Made by a program: the position numbers and the translations under genes | Shown here: positions 11,361-24,100 of the stretch, piece after piece | How the letters are laid out: each line of letters starts with the position of its first letter | How positions within the stretch are numbered: position 1 is the stretch's first letter | Assembly (NCBI GenBank): GCA_039619475.1 | Contig: CM077116.1 | Coordinates: 173,567,863 to 173,631,862, forward strand | Origin: Icerya purchasi | Taxonomy: Eukaryota; Arthropoda; Insecta; Hemiptera; Monophlebidae | Reading direction: 5' to 3' | DNA length: 64,000 nucleotides | The notes under the pieces: generated by a model | Databases searched by the model: none | What the model saw: the letters and a program-made list of their open reading frames with translations, nothing else | Told to the model about the DNA's origin: nothing

Positions 11361-13214
11361 TTTCCACATCAAGCCCCCGGAGCCACTACTAATACTCCTT
11401 ATAGTAGTATCGTAAACGCAGTTCGGTATTTCGATTACCGCGCGGCAGCATCATACTAGTTGCAACAGCCACACACGATACTTAAAAATAAATAAAAAGA
11501 AGTTATATATAACATGAGAACACCTTTCGATGTTATGTTCTAAATTTGCTATACCGATTATTAATATTATTATTATTATTATAGCGAGCTTTAGCATAAT
11601 GAATGAAGTTCATTAAATTAGTGTCGATTGAATAATTGCATGAGTATTTTTTTAATACAAGGGAATATAATTTTTAACTCGTCTACCCAAGTTAAATTAT
11701 TACAGGTTCGTCGGATTTATATCTGCTTATATATAGTAGTATTTGACTTGATTGATTTATTTTGTCTGTGTACGCGATAAATAGATAAATATAATAATTT
11801 TTAAAAAACTGCGAACTTCATCGAAATCTGAGAATAAAGCGTTATTATATTAAAAATGTGATTACTCGGAGCATTCGATACAAGTTCTATTTATTGTCTA
11901 AACAATTTCGGGATTTTGAAGAGTAAAAGCTTTATTCGCTCGCGGGTAATGAATTTCCTCCGACCAGTTTGCGGACAGCATCTAATGATGGATTTTTTAA
12001 ATGGTGCGCTCTCTTTGATGAATTGCGAATGTCCCGGCTTTCAATTGTGAGTCATGAGATTCAATTAGGAAAAAATTTGTTTTTTTTTCTTCTTAGCGCG
12101 TCAACTACGGACACGTTACTTTTCAGGTTTTTGTAAATGTGACATAAATCCATAATCAGGAGTTGACGGTTGCCAAGGCAAATCGGAGAAGTGGCATATT
12201 TCTTAAATTAAAATGATATTGCACATTTATATCGTAAATATTAGTTGTAATGTTTTCGGAAACAGTAAATACAAGTGATCGCAGTAAAATTGTCAAACAG
12301 AAGAGTTAATTGCATTCTTAGTGTTACAATTACAGTCCGTACTGTCGTGTACATTTCACCAAGTTTTAGTTGCTACTCACCCAGTTCTAAGCCTCATAAT
12401 CAAATGTCATTTAGTTATCGGAATAACATAACCGTATTGCTAATAAATTTTGTTCAGTTAGTTTTGGAGAAGTGTGCCGTTAAGAATTGTGAAGAGGCTT
12501 ATAGTAATAGCACCTTTTTTGTGGAGGACTATTAGAATATATAACAGTTGGGACGTACCAATTAGGTCTTTAAGACAAGGAGCAGACGAGAAATGGTTAA
12601 CCACGCTAAGGGTGGAAGAACTTTTGTTTAGAGCAGGAGAAAAATCAATGAGAAGGGTATGATGGTGACTGATGATTCATGAGCCAGAGAGGAGGCTGAG
12701 CAATTCAATCGCCTCCGATAATGAAAGCAGAAGGAATAGAATTAAAGGATAAAGAAAGAAAAAAAAATGATTAGGAAAGTACGCGCAGACCATATTAACT
12801 GGGCCAGAAAGGTCGCAATGAAGAGAAATATGAACAGCTGCGTGGAATATAAATAATATGAAACGGAATACGAGTACGATGTCGAATGAGGACGACAGCA
12901 CCACCGTCATGCACTTCATTCTGTTGAAGCGAACTAAAGAGGAATTTTTAAAATAGAATATTTTTCACTTGTGCGTTCAGCGATATTCATTAGCACACGG
13001 TTCGATTTTATTCGTTATAAGCCGTCATCGTCTTGACCCCCTCGTTGCCAATATGAGTGCTGCCTTTCCATTTATGTTTATGACGATTATGCGAGATCAA
13101 ACCAATACGATGGTTGCTGCTGGAACCGTGATTTCCGAGTTTGATAGCTTCTTTTTCTCATTCTTTAAGCGGCTGAACTGTTAGCTTACCTACCGTATTT
13201 TTCATAACTGACTT
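11361..13214. other. Gene-free stretch with an ATT run and an X-box-like site
   Basis: An (ATT)n run lies at 11563-11582. An imperfect palindrome GTTGCC-AA-GGCAAA is at 12169-12182. A frame near 12543-12660 (GADEKWLTTLRVEELLFRAG) is coding-like but I do not recognise it. Nothing else is supportable. Confidence 0.45.
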
Positions 13215-15328
13215 CTAGTCCGTTCTATTTAAAGTGTTTCTTTTCCAGTCCACTGGCTTTGAGTTTACTGCTGCGTTTTTGAGATCAGTTGCAAGAACAT
13301 CTTTATACTTTGGGTCTTGCAGCATGACGCCTTCCTGCACACAGTACGCCGACAGCATTCTTTTCAGTATACGCTCGCCGTCCATTCGAATGACGTGACC
13401 TGCTCGTTCCAAACGTTTTGCAGTCAGAATTTGATTAATACAGAGTTCATGCCTGACATGTTTAACACTCTTTTCGTTTGATACGCGATCTGTCCATTTG
13501 ATCTTGAGTATTTTTTTTATCATCCGTTGACGAAAAGTCTCCAATTTTCTTAGTTGTTTTTGCACAATTGGCCACGACTCAGCTCCGTATAGTAGGATTT
13601 GGAAGTATGATATCTTCATTCACACCACTGCTTCCGTTTTGACTGCTAAATCCCTGTTATTAAATACTCGATGGTGTGTAGCTTTCCCCGTACGATGAGT
13701 ACGCGCTTCGCAGCCTGTATGACAGTTCAATTATCTAGTTTTGCATCTTTACCGATATAACTTCCGAGATACTTACAATTGTCTACATTAATTAGCTTTG
13801 TTCTATCTAGACAGAAATTTGCGGTATCGGCGTCGGTCATATTAATCTGTAGAATTTCTGTCTTTGCACAACAATTTATGTCCGGTCCAAATTTTCGATG
13901 TTTTCTGCGGACACGTGAGAGCTCGCTTCTTTCGCATAGGCACAGTGTCATCTGCGTACTGTAGATTGTCTAAAATAAATGTTTTTGTCGCCTTTTTTGC
14001 TTTAAATCGAGTTAGCTTATAGAGACCACCACCAAGTTAATGTTCACACCAACACCAGTAATACATCGTCTGAAAGTCACGTTAATCATTATTGCCTTCA
14101 TTCCATAATGTAGACAATAAGCGCAAAGACTTCGAAGGGCATCCTACTGCTTTTACACGCATCCATAAGCCAATATCTGTCTACTGAATCGAATGTGGAC
14201 GGGTGTTTTGTCTCATGCCTTTTCAACTATTTATGAAGAAAATGTGATCTGCCGTACTCCGTTTTTGACTTAAGCCTGATTGCTCTTCCGGTAAGTATTC
14301 TTCTAAAAGAGACGCTAATCTTCCTTGTATTATCTTGCCAGGTATCTTTCCTACTGAATACAGCAGCGCGATTCCTCGGCAATTGTTGCAATCCGCCTTG
14401 TCTCCTTTATTTTTATAGATACTGAACATCTTTTGGAATGACTTCTTCCGTGCCTAATGCTCGAATAATCTGTGTAAGCATCGAAATAATTCGCTGCCTC
14501 CAATTCTATAAATGTCAGCAGGGTGCATCCGTTGATCGCAACTAGAAACTCCTTCTTATAGTAGGTGGAAAATTGAGTTTTTCATTTACATTTTCGGTAG
14601 AGACTTGAACAGGTCATTCTCAGTTTTACTATCACCGTTTAACAGCTGTGCGTAGTTTCGTCTCCACCTGCGTCAGACATCTCTGTTAATTCGTAATCAA
14701 TCAGAAGCGTCTCGTATTGCGGTTTTACGCTGATATTTCGGTCCATATATTTTCTTAATTGCATTAAAGAACTCTTGTGCACTGTTTTTGTCAGCCAATA
14801 GCAGGATTTCTTTACTTTTGCTTGTCCATTATTGATTTTTAAGTTGTCCGATGCCAGTGTCTTTATGGTTTTATATGTATTCCGCTTGTTCCGATTAGCT
14901 TTGTCAACCATACAGTTAATGAACGCGTCTTTTGTCCTTTATAGATGTTTGTTTATTTCTCCGGACATACTTTGAAGAGAGTCCTCCTGTTTTGTCTATT
15001 TTTGTTTTGCATATTTTATTTACTTTGTCCTTAAGTAGATCCTTGTGATGTGTACATGAGACATTATCAGTTTGATTTATTTCAGTAACAGCCTCTTGTA
15101 TGGCAGTTCTAACGTTTCCAGCAGTATGTTTATTGCTTAAGGTTCTTAGGTTATAACGAGCTAGCCCACGATCATTAGTTTTGTGGTGTAGATGGTGGAC
15201 ATTTCGAGCGAACTAACATGTGATCCGCATGAACGTCTGTACACCGCTCAGTAATCGAGTTATTAGACAGTCCGCTCTGTGTTTCTGCTTTATAATCACG
15301 TAATCTATCAATGTAGCTGCATAAAGCG
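13215..15328 (-). pseudogene. Large RTE-type retrotransposon relic (endonuclease end to RT C-terminus)
   Basis: Read from 15328 downward: LIDYVIIKQKHRADC (end of the APE-type endonuclease), a linker, YKTIKTLASDNLKI with YETLLIDYELTEMS (14911-14639), then the RT palm start MFSIYKNKGDKADCNNCRGI with IQGRLASLLEEYLPEEQSG and KRSTADHIFF (14429-14223). LINVDNCKYLGSYIGKDAKL follows at about 13800-13730, then LLYGAESWPIVQKQLRKLE and RAGHVIRMDGERILKRML (13619-13215). The order and spacing fit one RTE-like ORF with many stops and frameshifts. The YADD region near 13.95 kb is degraded. No clean 3' tail or TSD was found. Confidence 0.85.
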
Positions 15329-15342
15329 TGGATGGACCCACG

Positions 15343-15638
15343 TTTCTTTATGAATTTTACTATATAATTATAGCAAATGAAAGACTTAATAACTCACTAC
15401 ATCAGCTAGAAAGCTCTCTTTCCAACATGTATCTTTCAGTTTCTCCTACCAAATCTGCTTGCCTAGTCTTTACTTACCGTTCATATAATTTATCCTCAGT
15501 CAATATATCCTTGAATAACTGCTTAGTTCCCTTAGTTAATTCCTTCCGTTATCTTGGAATTTTTTTTAACAGTCGACTCACATATCTCGAGCATATCAAC
15601 TACTTACATAATATTACACTTAAAAGACTGAACTTACT
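15343..15638 (+). repeat. Left arm of a long inverted repeat (RT fragment)
   Basis: 296 bp matching the reverse complement of 16035-16330 with no indels and three mismatches by direct base comparison. It encodes an RT thumb-type segment: ANERLNNSLHQLESSLSNMY, LSVSPTKSACLVFTY, VNSFRYLGIFFNSRLTYLEH. The YADD-equivalent at the start is damaged (LYEFYY) identically in both arms, so the arms duplicate one already-mutated copy. The same retroelement group recurs at 62.9-63.4 kb. Confidence 0.93.
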
Positions 15639-15642
15639 TATT

Positions 15643-15922
15643 CCAAATGTCGACTTATTAAACTGGATCGCATTCAAAATTCGTGTCTACCCCCATTACA
15701 GCTATTCACGAGGAGGCCCATATTCTACCCCTATCTCTACGCAGATCCCTTCTTGGATATAGATTCCTATGGTCGCAAAAGTGTTCCCTCGCTGGAGGGT
15801 TCCGCACCCGGTAAGTACGGGATAACTCGAACCAACCTGCATGGCTACAGGAGGTCTCGCCTGATGTCAAACAAATTCATTAGAACTTTGAATGCGATCC
15901 AGTTTAATAAGTCGACATTTGG
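15643..15922. repeat. Inner 36-bp inverted repeat and loop of the foldback
   Basis: The segment at 15644-15679 recurs in exact reverse complement at 15887-15922, nested inside the long arms. In the right arm it lies about 110 bp from the arm end, so the left arm is a copy with an internal deletion. The 15680-15886 part is single-copy loop. Read on the minus strand it carries RT C-terminal-like sequence. Confidence 0.85.
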
Positions 15923-16034
15923 AAGCGCTCCCACAAATAAAAGAGCCGTAGTCCAATTTGGAGCGAATTATATTTTTATAAAGAATAATTAAAATGCTTG
16001 GATCGCCTCCCTATTCAGTAGGGGCAAGGGATTT

Positions 16035-16330
16035 AGTAAGTTCAGTCTTTTAAGTGTAGTATTATTTAAGTAGTTGATATGCTCGAGATATGTGAGTCGA
16101 CTGTTAAAAAAAATTCCAAGATAACGGAAGGAATTAACTAAGGGAACTAAGCAGTTATTCAAGGATATATTGACTGAGGATAAATTATATGGACGGTAAG
16201 TAAAGACTAGGCAAGCAGATTTGGTAGGAGAAACTGAAAGATACATGTTGGAAAGAGAGCTTTCTAGCTGATGTAGTGAGTTATTAAGTCTTTCATTTGC
16301 TATAATTATATAGTAAAATTCATAAAGAAA
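16035..16330 (-). repeat. Right arm of the long inverted repeat (RT fragment)
   Basis: Minus-strand counterpart of 15343-15638, with the same RT thumb segment. Continuing on the minus strand past the arm, KLDYGSFICGSASKCRLIKL (about 15950-15900) is the usual LDYGS block following the thumb. This arm therefore keeps more of the original element than the left one. Confidence 0.93.
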
Positions 16331-16345
16331 GGGTCCAGCAGCTTT

Positions 16346-18182
16346 CTGTAGTACTCTCACATTTACATTACAATCAATCGACGTTTAACATAAAATAGGA
16401 GGTAGCGTAGCAGCGTAAAAAACGAACATGGAAACAATAGGGCAGACAACTTTTCATGTCGCCTGTTTAGCACAAGAAGGTGAGCCAGAGGCAAGACGAA
16501 CCAAGACGACTGGTCCTACTAGCATTAATGCAATGATGCAGGCAGGGAAAATATGAGGTCAGGAAGGTGATAAAATGAAGGAAATACAAATAGAGGGGGG
16601 ATAGAACACGGAGGGAAAAGCGCATTACGAAAGGAGATTTACTTTTCTATTGTTAAGGTTTGTTCCCTTAGCCTTCGGATAAAAACCTAAACCGCAAGGC
16701 AATTTTTACTGAGGGGATAGTATTGTTAGGCGTTTGCGGCGGCCTAACCTTGCCGAGGGATACGAAAATCGTAGGATCTGGAAGACTTTTAGCAGACAGT
16801 TCCTCTGCATCCCCATGTCTCATTTCCTGTTGCTGCTGTAATTGCCTGCCTGAGGCTTTCCATTAGTAGCCGTTCTCGGCCCGCGACTGCTTATTTGACT
16901 AAGTTTTATTCGCAGCTAATCTATATATCTACAGATAATTTTAATATAAGCCGCTTGCGGACATGCCTCCGTTTCGGTTAGAGCACCAGTCCGGAATAGT
17001 ACGAAGTACCTGCCCGGTAATAATTAATAAATAAATAACTAATAAAGTAAACCATGTAAATAAATATTTTTTTATATAAATTCTGAATTTCTTCATACAA
17101 ATATAAACTTTTCTGTATTTTGTTAATAGAATTATAATTCAACGTTTTCTCTTTGGTTAGGTTATTGAAATCAATATGGCGTTTGCGAATATTTATTGTC
17201 GGCCTTATAAGTTGTCTACTACGCGAATACATTATGAAGCAAATCTTATCTTCTTTTATTTTACAGTATGAGTAGAAATTGTATACACATACACACATAT
17301 ATACATGTATGTATGTAAGTGGATTTTCGAAAATGGTTCTGACGATTTTTTGGGAGAAATTTGCGAATTAGAGCTTCTTAGGCTTAGAATTAGTTACGGT
17401 TTTCGAGAAAATTTTGTGAAACGAGGAACTGTAAAAGGCGGTCGACCAGGGTTCGTTTTAGTGATCTCAATCGTCGCTGCGGAGTTATATGTGGATGATA
17501 ATTTGTAACGATATTTCAGGTTTACGAATTTTAAATTTGTTTTTATTTTTTTTTTTTTTTTTTTTGTAACGGGAGAATATTTCAACATAAAAACGAATAA
17601 TGCAATGCATACAAATATGTAGCCTTTGTTCGTGTTTATGAATATCTTAATCAATCAGCAAGTTCGGAATAAATTTGGGCGTAACTCAGTCCCAGGTATT
17701 AAATATTACTGCGCTAATAATATTGTTATCGTTTCGACATATGAATACTTAGTTGCAAATGATACGACTACAACAGAATATGCCCGGACTTCAGACTTTA
17801 GCCAAGTTTATGAGGGAGGAACTTTAAATTAACTAAGGAAAAGTGAAATGATTTAAACAAAATTATGGTTCAGAAAATTACTTTTTTATCAATTACTACC
17901 ATCATTATGTTATTTATATTTTTAAAGTAATTTGAATTAAATAGTAGTTCTTTTGTAAATATATAACTTAAAATAATATGTACGCAAAATTATACATTAC
18001 GAGTACTAAGATTTTGATATATGCACTCATGTACATAATCTTTAGCCCATACATATACATATATGCTAGCATGTATCCCCTAGAAAATTACTCCAGTCTT
18101 ACTATTAATATACTTATTGTTCACTGGTTATTACTACTACATATACCATGCTATTATTCACTTTTATATGTTAACTGTACAG
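16346..18182. other. Gene-free stretch with poly-T
   Basis: A T run lies at 17546-17565. The 16.44-16.98 kb part is less AT-rich than its surroundings and may be an old repeat, but no motif identifies it. Alternating TATACA steps occur near 17.28 kb. Confidence 0.45.
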
Positions 18183-18192
18183 GTGAGCTTTA

Positions 18193-18642
18193 TTTTTTTA
18201 CTTATTTTTTTTTTTCGCTCAGCTTTCACCATTTAGCCAGTTTTTTCTTTTACTTAACACTTTTTAATGGGGTATTTTATAAAACTTTCTTATTTCTTAT
18301 TTCTATATTTCTATCTTGTGGTATTTCATAAATGTATACACTAATTCAGCTAAATTCGACGTTGAATCTGTCACTGTTACTGAAACTGGAAAGGTATGCA
18401 ACTCTGAACGGGATTTTTGTTCTAAGTTTGTCTCTACCCTGCTCGTGAACTTTACATTGCCAAATAAAATGATCTATTGTACCCTCTGTTCTACAACTAC
18501 CGCATTTTCTATCATTAACAATATTAATTTTTGCCGAGTGGACGTTTTGTTGTGTCCTGTTTTTAATTTCATTATTGTTACTATAAAGCCTCTTACAAAG
18601 TTATTTGGTCCTTTCAATCAAGGAACACTTGGGACATTCTTT
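18193..18642 (-). mobile_element. 5'-truncated I-like element tail with TSD
   Basis: The minus-strand frame over about 18540-18390 reads SAKINIVNDRKCGSCRTEGT then IDHFIWQCKVHEQGRDKLRT. The CGSC...GTIDHFIWQC pattern is the cysteine/histidine end after RNase H in I/R1-group ORF2. A T-rich tail (18193-18215, minus poly-A) abuts GTGAGCTTTA at 18183-18192, and the same word follows the other end at 18643-18652, giving a 10-bp TSD. Confidence 0.75.
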
Positions 18643-18652
18643 GTGAGCTTTA

Positions 18653-20678
18653 TTTTTTTTTTTTTTTGCCACGCCAGTCGAAGATGACTACTATTGGCAC
18701 TGCTGATCCTATACTAAAAAGAAAAACAGAAATGTAAGAATATTATCTCTTCTCCCAGCGGATCAGAGACAACAGCGAAACATCTACAGCGAGACTTACA
18801 ATGACTATTAACCAATGCTGCCTTATATAAATAAACGCATAAGAAAAATTTATATAGATTACTACGTAACGCTAAACGATTATGCGGAATGCTACATGAC
18901 AACGTATCTGCTGTTGTAAACTTTCCCTAGTCATCCGTTTGCCAAAACATCCCTACACCATGTCCATCGCAGTCTCCGGTATGTGCAACCCGGAAGGCTC
19001 ATCCGCCTCATGTTAGCTATATTCGGGTTATCGTTAACTGCCAACTTATTGCAGAACTTGATATATAGTTCTTTGTGCACATCTTTGACATACGGAACGT
19101 TTAGATCCTCATGGAGGGTTTTATTTGATACGTAATACGGAGAGTTAACCATCTGCCTTAATATTCGTGACTGCAGTTGCTGTAGTCTTCTGATGTTGCC
19201 CACTGCTAAAGTTCCGTATACTTCAAGCCCATATCTCCAACATGGGGATACAACCGCCATGTAAACTAGTCTTTTACACCTTAGGGTGACCTTAGATTTT
19301 CTATTAAAAATACGACTTTTTGTCTGCAGTTTACAACTTGAGCTTCCCAAGTAAGTCGACGATCCAGTACCAATCCTAGGTATTTAACGGTGTTGCAATT
19401 AGCGAGCGCTTGCCCATTTAAGTATAAGGGAGGGCAGTTCCCTCTATTCAGCGTGGAGGTGACCTGCTGACTTTTTAAATGATTAATTTTAATTTTCCAT
19501 TTACTCGCTCAGTCCTGAATTTTATTCAGGTGTTCTTGGACTAGAATTGAAGCGCAAGTCGCATCATAATGCGCTCCCAGTATATACGTGTCATCAGCAA
19601 ATGTTGCGGCTGCTGTTGTTGTTAAAGCTGGAATATCTGATGTGTAGATCAGATACAGTAGTGGTCTTAAAATACTGCCTTGCGGAACAGAGGCTTTAAT
19701 AGCAAATTTGTCCGATACAATTGAGCCAATTCTAACTCGAAAAGTTCTGTCCGAAAGGTATGCTGCTATTACCTGGAAGATATCATTTGATATCACTAGT
19801 TTAAGTTTGAACAGCAGGCCCAGATGCCACACCCGATCGAAGGCCTGCTCAATATCGAGAAACGCCGCACAACAATACCATCCTCTTTCTAAGGTTGCTG
19901 CTATTCTATCGGCTATTCTATGGACCTGACGAATAGTAGAATGGTTAGTGCGAAACCCAATCTGGTGACTTGGAATAATATTCGCTCTTGCTATAGAATT
20001 TAATATCCGCTCATGCAAAATCATTTCGAATATTTTAGATGAGGTATTCAAAAGACTGATCGACCTATACGAAGACGGTTCGCTAGGATTTTTATTCGGT
20101 TTCGAGATTAAAAGGACAATCGAATCCTTCCAACATCTAGGATAGTAGCCCAATCTTAGGATGGCGTTGAAGATATAGGTAAGCTTAAGAATTCCCTTAT
20201 GCGGCAACTTTTTCAATATTTCACCAGTAATCATATACTCTCCTGGGGCTTTTCTTGCCGGCATTTTTTTAATAATAGCCTGTACTTCACTTGGCAGAAT
20301 GGAAGCGTTAACTGCATGGGTGCGCATAGGCCGTCACTAACTATTTTATCATTATTACCATTGCCGATGTTTTGATGGGTTGGGATGTATTATATAGATG
20401 TTCGCCAAACATCGTGGCCTTCTCCTCATCCGACTTAGCCCACTCGCCACTTGATTTTTTAATCGGGTGCGACTTTTTTAATTGTTTAAGGTACGATTTT
20501 GTCGTTTTCCATAACGATCTGCCTTCCGGATGAAGCGAAGTAAAAAATTCAATGCATCTATCGCTTTTATACGCATCTATTTCGGAATTCCCTATGCAGC
20601 TTATTATATTCCCCTTTATAAAATGGTGTTCTATTGCGTTGCCATCTAACACGAGCAGTCCTAGTTTTCTGTATTAAT
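18653..20678 (-). mobile_element. Jockey-clade retrotransposon relic with 13-bp TSD
   Basis: Minus-strand ORF2 blocks, 5' to 3': WKTTKSYLKQLKKSHPIKKS and WAKSDEEKATMFGEHL (20652-20341); then 20327-19509 with ARKAPGEYMITGEILKKLP, SYRSISLLNTSSKIFEMIL, HQIGFRTNHST, AAFLDIEQAFDRVWH, SVPQGSILRPLLYLIYTSD and FADDTYILG; then CWRYGLEVYGTLAVGNIRRL and YRRLRWTWCRDVL (19350-18931). This is a Jockey RT and C-terminus, 5' truncated, with stops and frameshifts. The 3' UTR ends in poly-T (plus) at 18653-18668. TTTGTGAGCTTTA flanks it at 18640-18652 and 20679-20691. Confidence 0.92.
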
Positions 20679-20691
20679 TTTGTGAGCTTTA

Positions 20692-21107
20692 AATTTATTT
20701 CTGCTAAACTAATCTAACGTTTTGTATTACTATATGTGTGTAGGTATTAGGCGAATTTGTATGTACAGGTGTGAATGTGTGTGTACATATATGAGTAAAT
20801 ACACAACGTGTGTGTATTTGTGTAATATGTATGTATATTAGTGTATGTACGCAAATATACATATTTTCCGTTCGTACAGATTGTAAACACTGCCTAGTTT
20901 CTCACTAAACTGGCCTGTGTATTATTGTAATGTACCCTAATGCTCGTGTATTTCGCATATAAGCAGGAGTTAAATAAAATTCAATTTTATGTATTTTATT
21001 TTATAATTTTATCTTTTATGTCTAAATAAAATTTGATTTGATTTGATTTGATTATTATTATTATTATTCTAATTATTATTATTATTCTAATTATTATTAT
21101 TATTATA

Positions 21108-21187
<80 letters not shown>
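20692..21187 (+). mobile_element. CR1-like 3' UTR end with GATTT and (ATT)n tail
   Basis: The segment ends in four GATTT-type units (from 21030) followed by an interrupted (ATT)n run at 21051-21187. The same TTTGATTTGATT then (ATT)n end closes the CR1-like element at 32.44 kb. Earlier sequence is TG/TA-rich. The open poly-isoleucine frames over the microsatellite are not genes. Confidence 0.6.
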
Positions 21188-24100
21188 CATCTTTCTGAAA
21201 ATATTCAATGTGAAAAAAATAAATGATTGGAAATTTTTGATTCACAAAATGAAGCCACGAAGATGTAAAAATCTAAAAAAAAATAGAATGCAGTAACACG
21301 AGAAGGAACATGGTGATGATCAACCACGAATGAGAAATTAAAAACGGGAAAAAATGACTAAGAAGTGAATAGCGGCTCGGATGAGACTTCGTTAACTATT
21401 CAAAAGAAAGAAAAAGAGATTTATTTGCGTACGTATTATCCATTCATCATGTAGTAACTGGCAAAAGGTACAAATTTTACCATACTAGCCGACAGCAGAA
21501 CAACCGTGACTTTTACCGTAAGACAGCGATCATGAATAAGTCTTAGAAACATAATCGGTTTATACTCAACAATTTGTGTAGTTCACCAGCTATCCAAGCA
21601 TCGTTCTTCATTAAAATTTTCCCATCGAAACGTTCAGCCACCGAAGTATAACAATGCCGACTTAATTATACCGTTAAATTCATTTGCAAGCCTCTGTACA
21701 TACCGAAGTATACATACATACACACTCTCCTCTTTTACACACGTACACGCGAGCTATTTACATTTTAGCGGTTTTGCTAGGTGGTTCGTAATTTTTGCTA
21801 GCAGAACGCAGTTATTTTGCTACAAAATTCCACAGCTTCGTCCTCGGAATATTTGTTTATAATTAACATTCTAACTTAATTCGTTTTAATTTTATCACAG
21901 AAATAAGCATGGAATCGTAGCTTAAAGGTTTTTTTTTGTTTATCTTTTTGCATTTTACATTACACTTTAAAATAATAAAGAGAAACCTAACAGCATGAAG
22001 GAATGGACATTAAATATCCCTAAATCTCCGGAGACTCACTTATTTTTCCTTAAAACTATATTTGTCTTTCTTTCATTTTTCTTCTGGAGAATTTCTCGAG
22101 AGTTTAATTCCACACGTAATCGATACTTTTTCATCTATTCGACACGATGCTGCTGTAAGGTAGTATTCCTTTTCTACGGAGTCTCGTCGTTTTGTATGTT
22201 CATCAGTGACAAGTACATATTTTGCGAGTTTTTGCATTTGTCGACTGTAATTAAACGCCGCAAGGCTCACATTATTTTACCGTACTCAAAGTCATCTACT
22301 TTGTAACAAGATGCATTGTTGACACGCCCCTTGTAGAGTTCTCTCTCTCTCTCTCTCTCTCTCGTTATGTAGAAAAATTAATCCCCCACATCAACCGCGT
22401 TATTAATTGTAAAAGTTTCTTTGTTTTTGCAGCCCGCAGTTGAACTCTTATCCAAAAGATTACTTAATCTGTCCTTAATTACGGCCTTTGCCGAAGGAAA
22501 ACGTTAAAACACATCTCGCCATTAATTAGCAGTCCAATTGTACACCCCTTTAAAAATTTCTCTTCGCAACGATTGACGTTATTGTAGTGCAGCAAATATT
22601 TTCTCGACACGTTTTTTTTTACGCACCCGGGGGGCGAATTGAGAAATGTAATTATTCTAAGCGCTACACCTAATTCATGGAAGAAGCACTATCTATCGAC
22701 AAAGTAACGAACTGTTAATGCTTGTTCGAAAAGTTCGCGATTCCTCTAGCGACACAACCGCTGGCAATTCAGATAATTTTCCGTCGATGCGTGAAAACTT
22801 TTAACCAATACGAATAGATTTATCGAGCTTATTGCTTAATGATGGAGTGTTAAACGACGATGGCGTCTGATAATTTATCAAAATGGGCAGGTCCGAAGCT
22901 CAGATTATTTTGCGAAATCAAAAAGTTGCAGATCGATGAAACTTGGAATCGAATTAAAATCGAATTCGACACTGGAAAAATCTCAAAAAAAACACGATAA
23001 CCGAAAAAAAGTTCTTTAGATGCTGCGTTGAGTTTGGTACAGCTTTATCTACACAATTCTACACGCCGATCATCTACTGAAATCGCTTCGTACCGTAATA
23101 GCCTCGGAGAAAATTAGTCGCCCGTAAGTAATTGTGAAATTTACGCTATTTTCAAGAGACACACTAACAGAATTCTCTCGGCAGTTTACAAGCGTAACCG
23201 TATTTATAAGAATCGTGAAATTATTTAGGCATACTTTGTCGAAAAGACAAATATAAATAAAAATGAGCGTCGAATAAATGAGAGCAAGAGTCGATTCGAA
23301 CGTAAAGAAAATTTCGATGTTTTCAAGACTCCCGGTATTTTCGAATAAATCCAGTTTCCAACTATAATTGGAAATAGCTTTTTGTTTTTTTCCATTTAAT
23401 CGAATAGAACGTCTTGAAAAAAAAAGGCGCATGTACCTCATTAAAATCAAGTGGGTGCTTTTTCTGTCAATCGTCTTGCGTTTACGAGTTTTACCGGGGC
23501 TCCATAACTCCTCTCGAGGAATCTCCTACAAGTTAAACCTTCAGTTTCAGAAACAAACTGCGCAGACATATACCAAGTAAAGTTAGTCTAGCAATAAAAT
23601 TGATGTACCCTCTGATGATTAAGTGAAATAAATAAATTGCACGTTTTCAAGATAATCCACATCTGCGCCAGGAAAATCGTTGCAATATATTACATGAAAA
23701 AAAAAAGAAACACGAGTTGTACAAAATAAAGCAGCAAAGAAAACTTATCAAATGGTCAAATGGAATGGAGAATAAGTACGTTACCGTCAGAGCAAAGTTA
23801 ATATACACTTCAAAAACAAACCTAAACAATTTATAGAAGTTATATAAGTATGAAAATTAAAAGTCAAGTAAAAATTTATTTTATTTTTCTTAATTAGCAA
23901 ATCTTAATTAATTGTTTGAAATAATGTATATGTACGGAGTATATATTTATGTTCAGAAATTTTTTTGGGCAAAGCCCATCTTCAGCTGAATAAGATAGAA
24001 ATTACAACAGAAACATGTAAAACGAATTATAAATGTTTAAAACGTGGATGTAGAATATCGTTCTGAAGAAAAACAAAATCGTACTGTGAAATTGGACTAG

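Noticed and set aside
12543..12920. Coding-like fragment GADEKWLTTLRVEELLFRAG
   Set aside because: Looks protein-like but I cannot place it in a family and stops follow quickly; not called as a gene.
20996..21296. Open frames of almost pure isoleucine on both strands
   Set aside because: Translation of the (ATT)n microsatellite; no protein signal.
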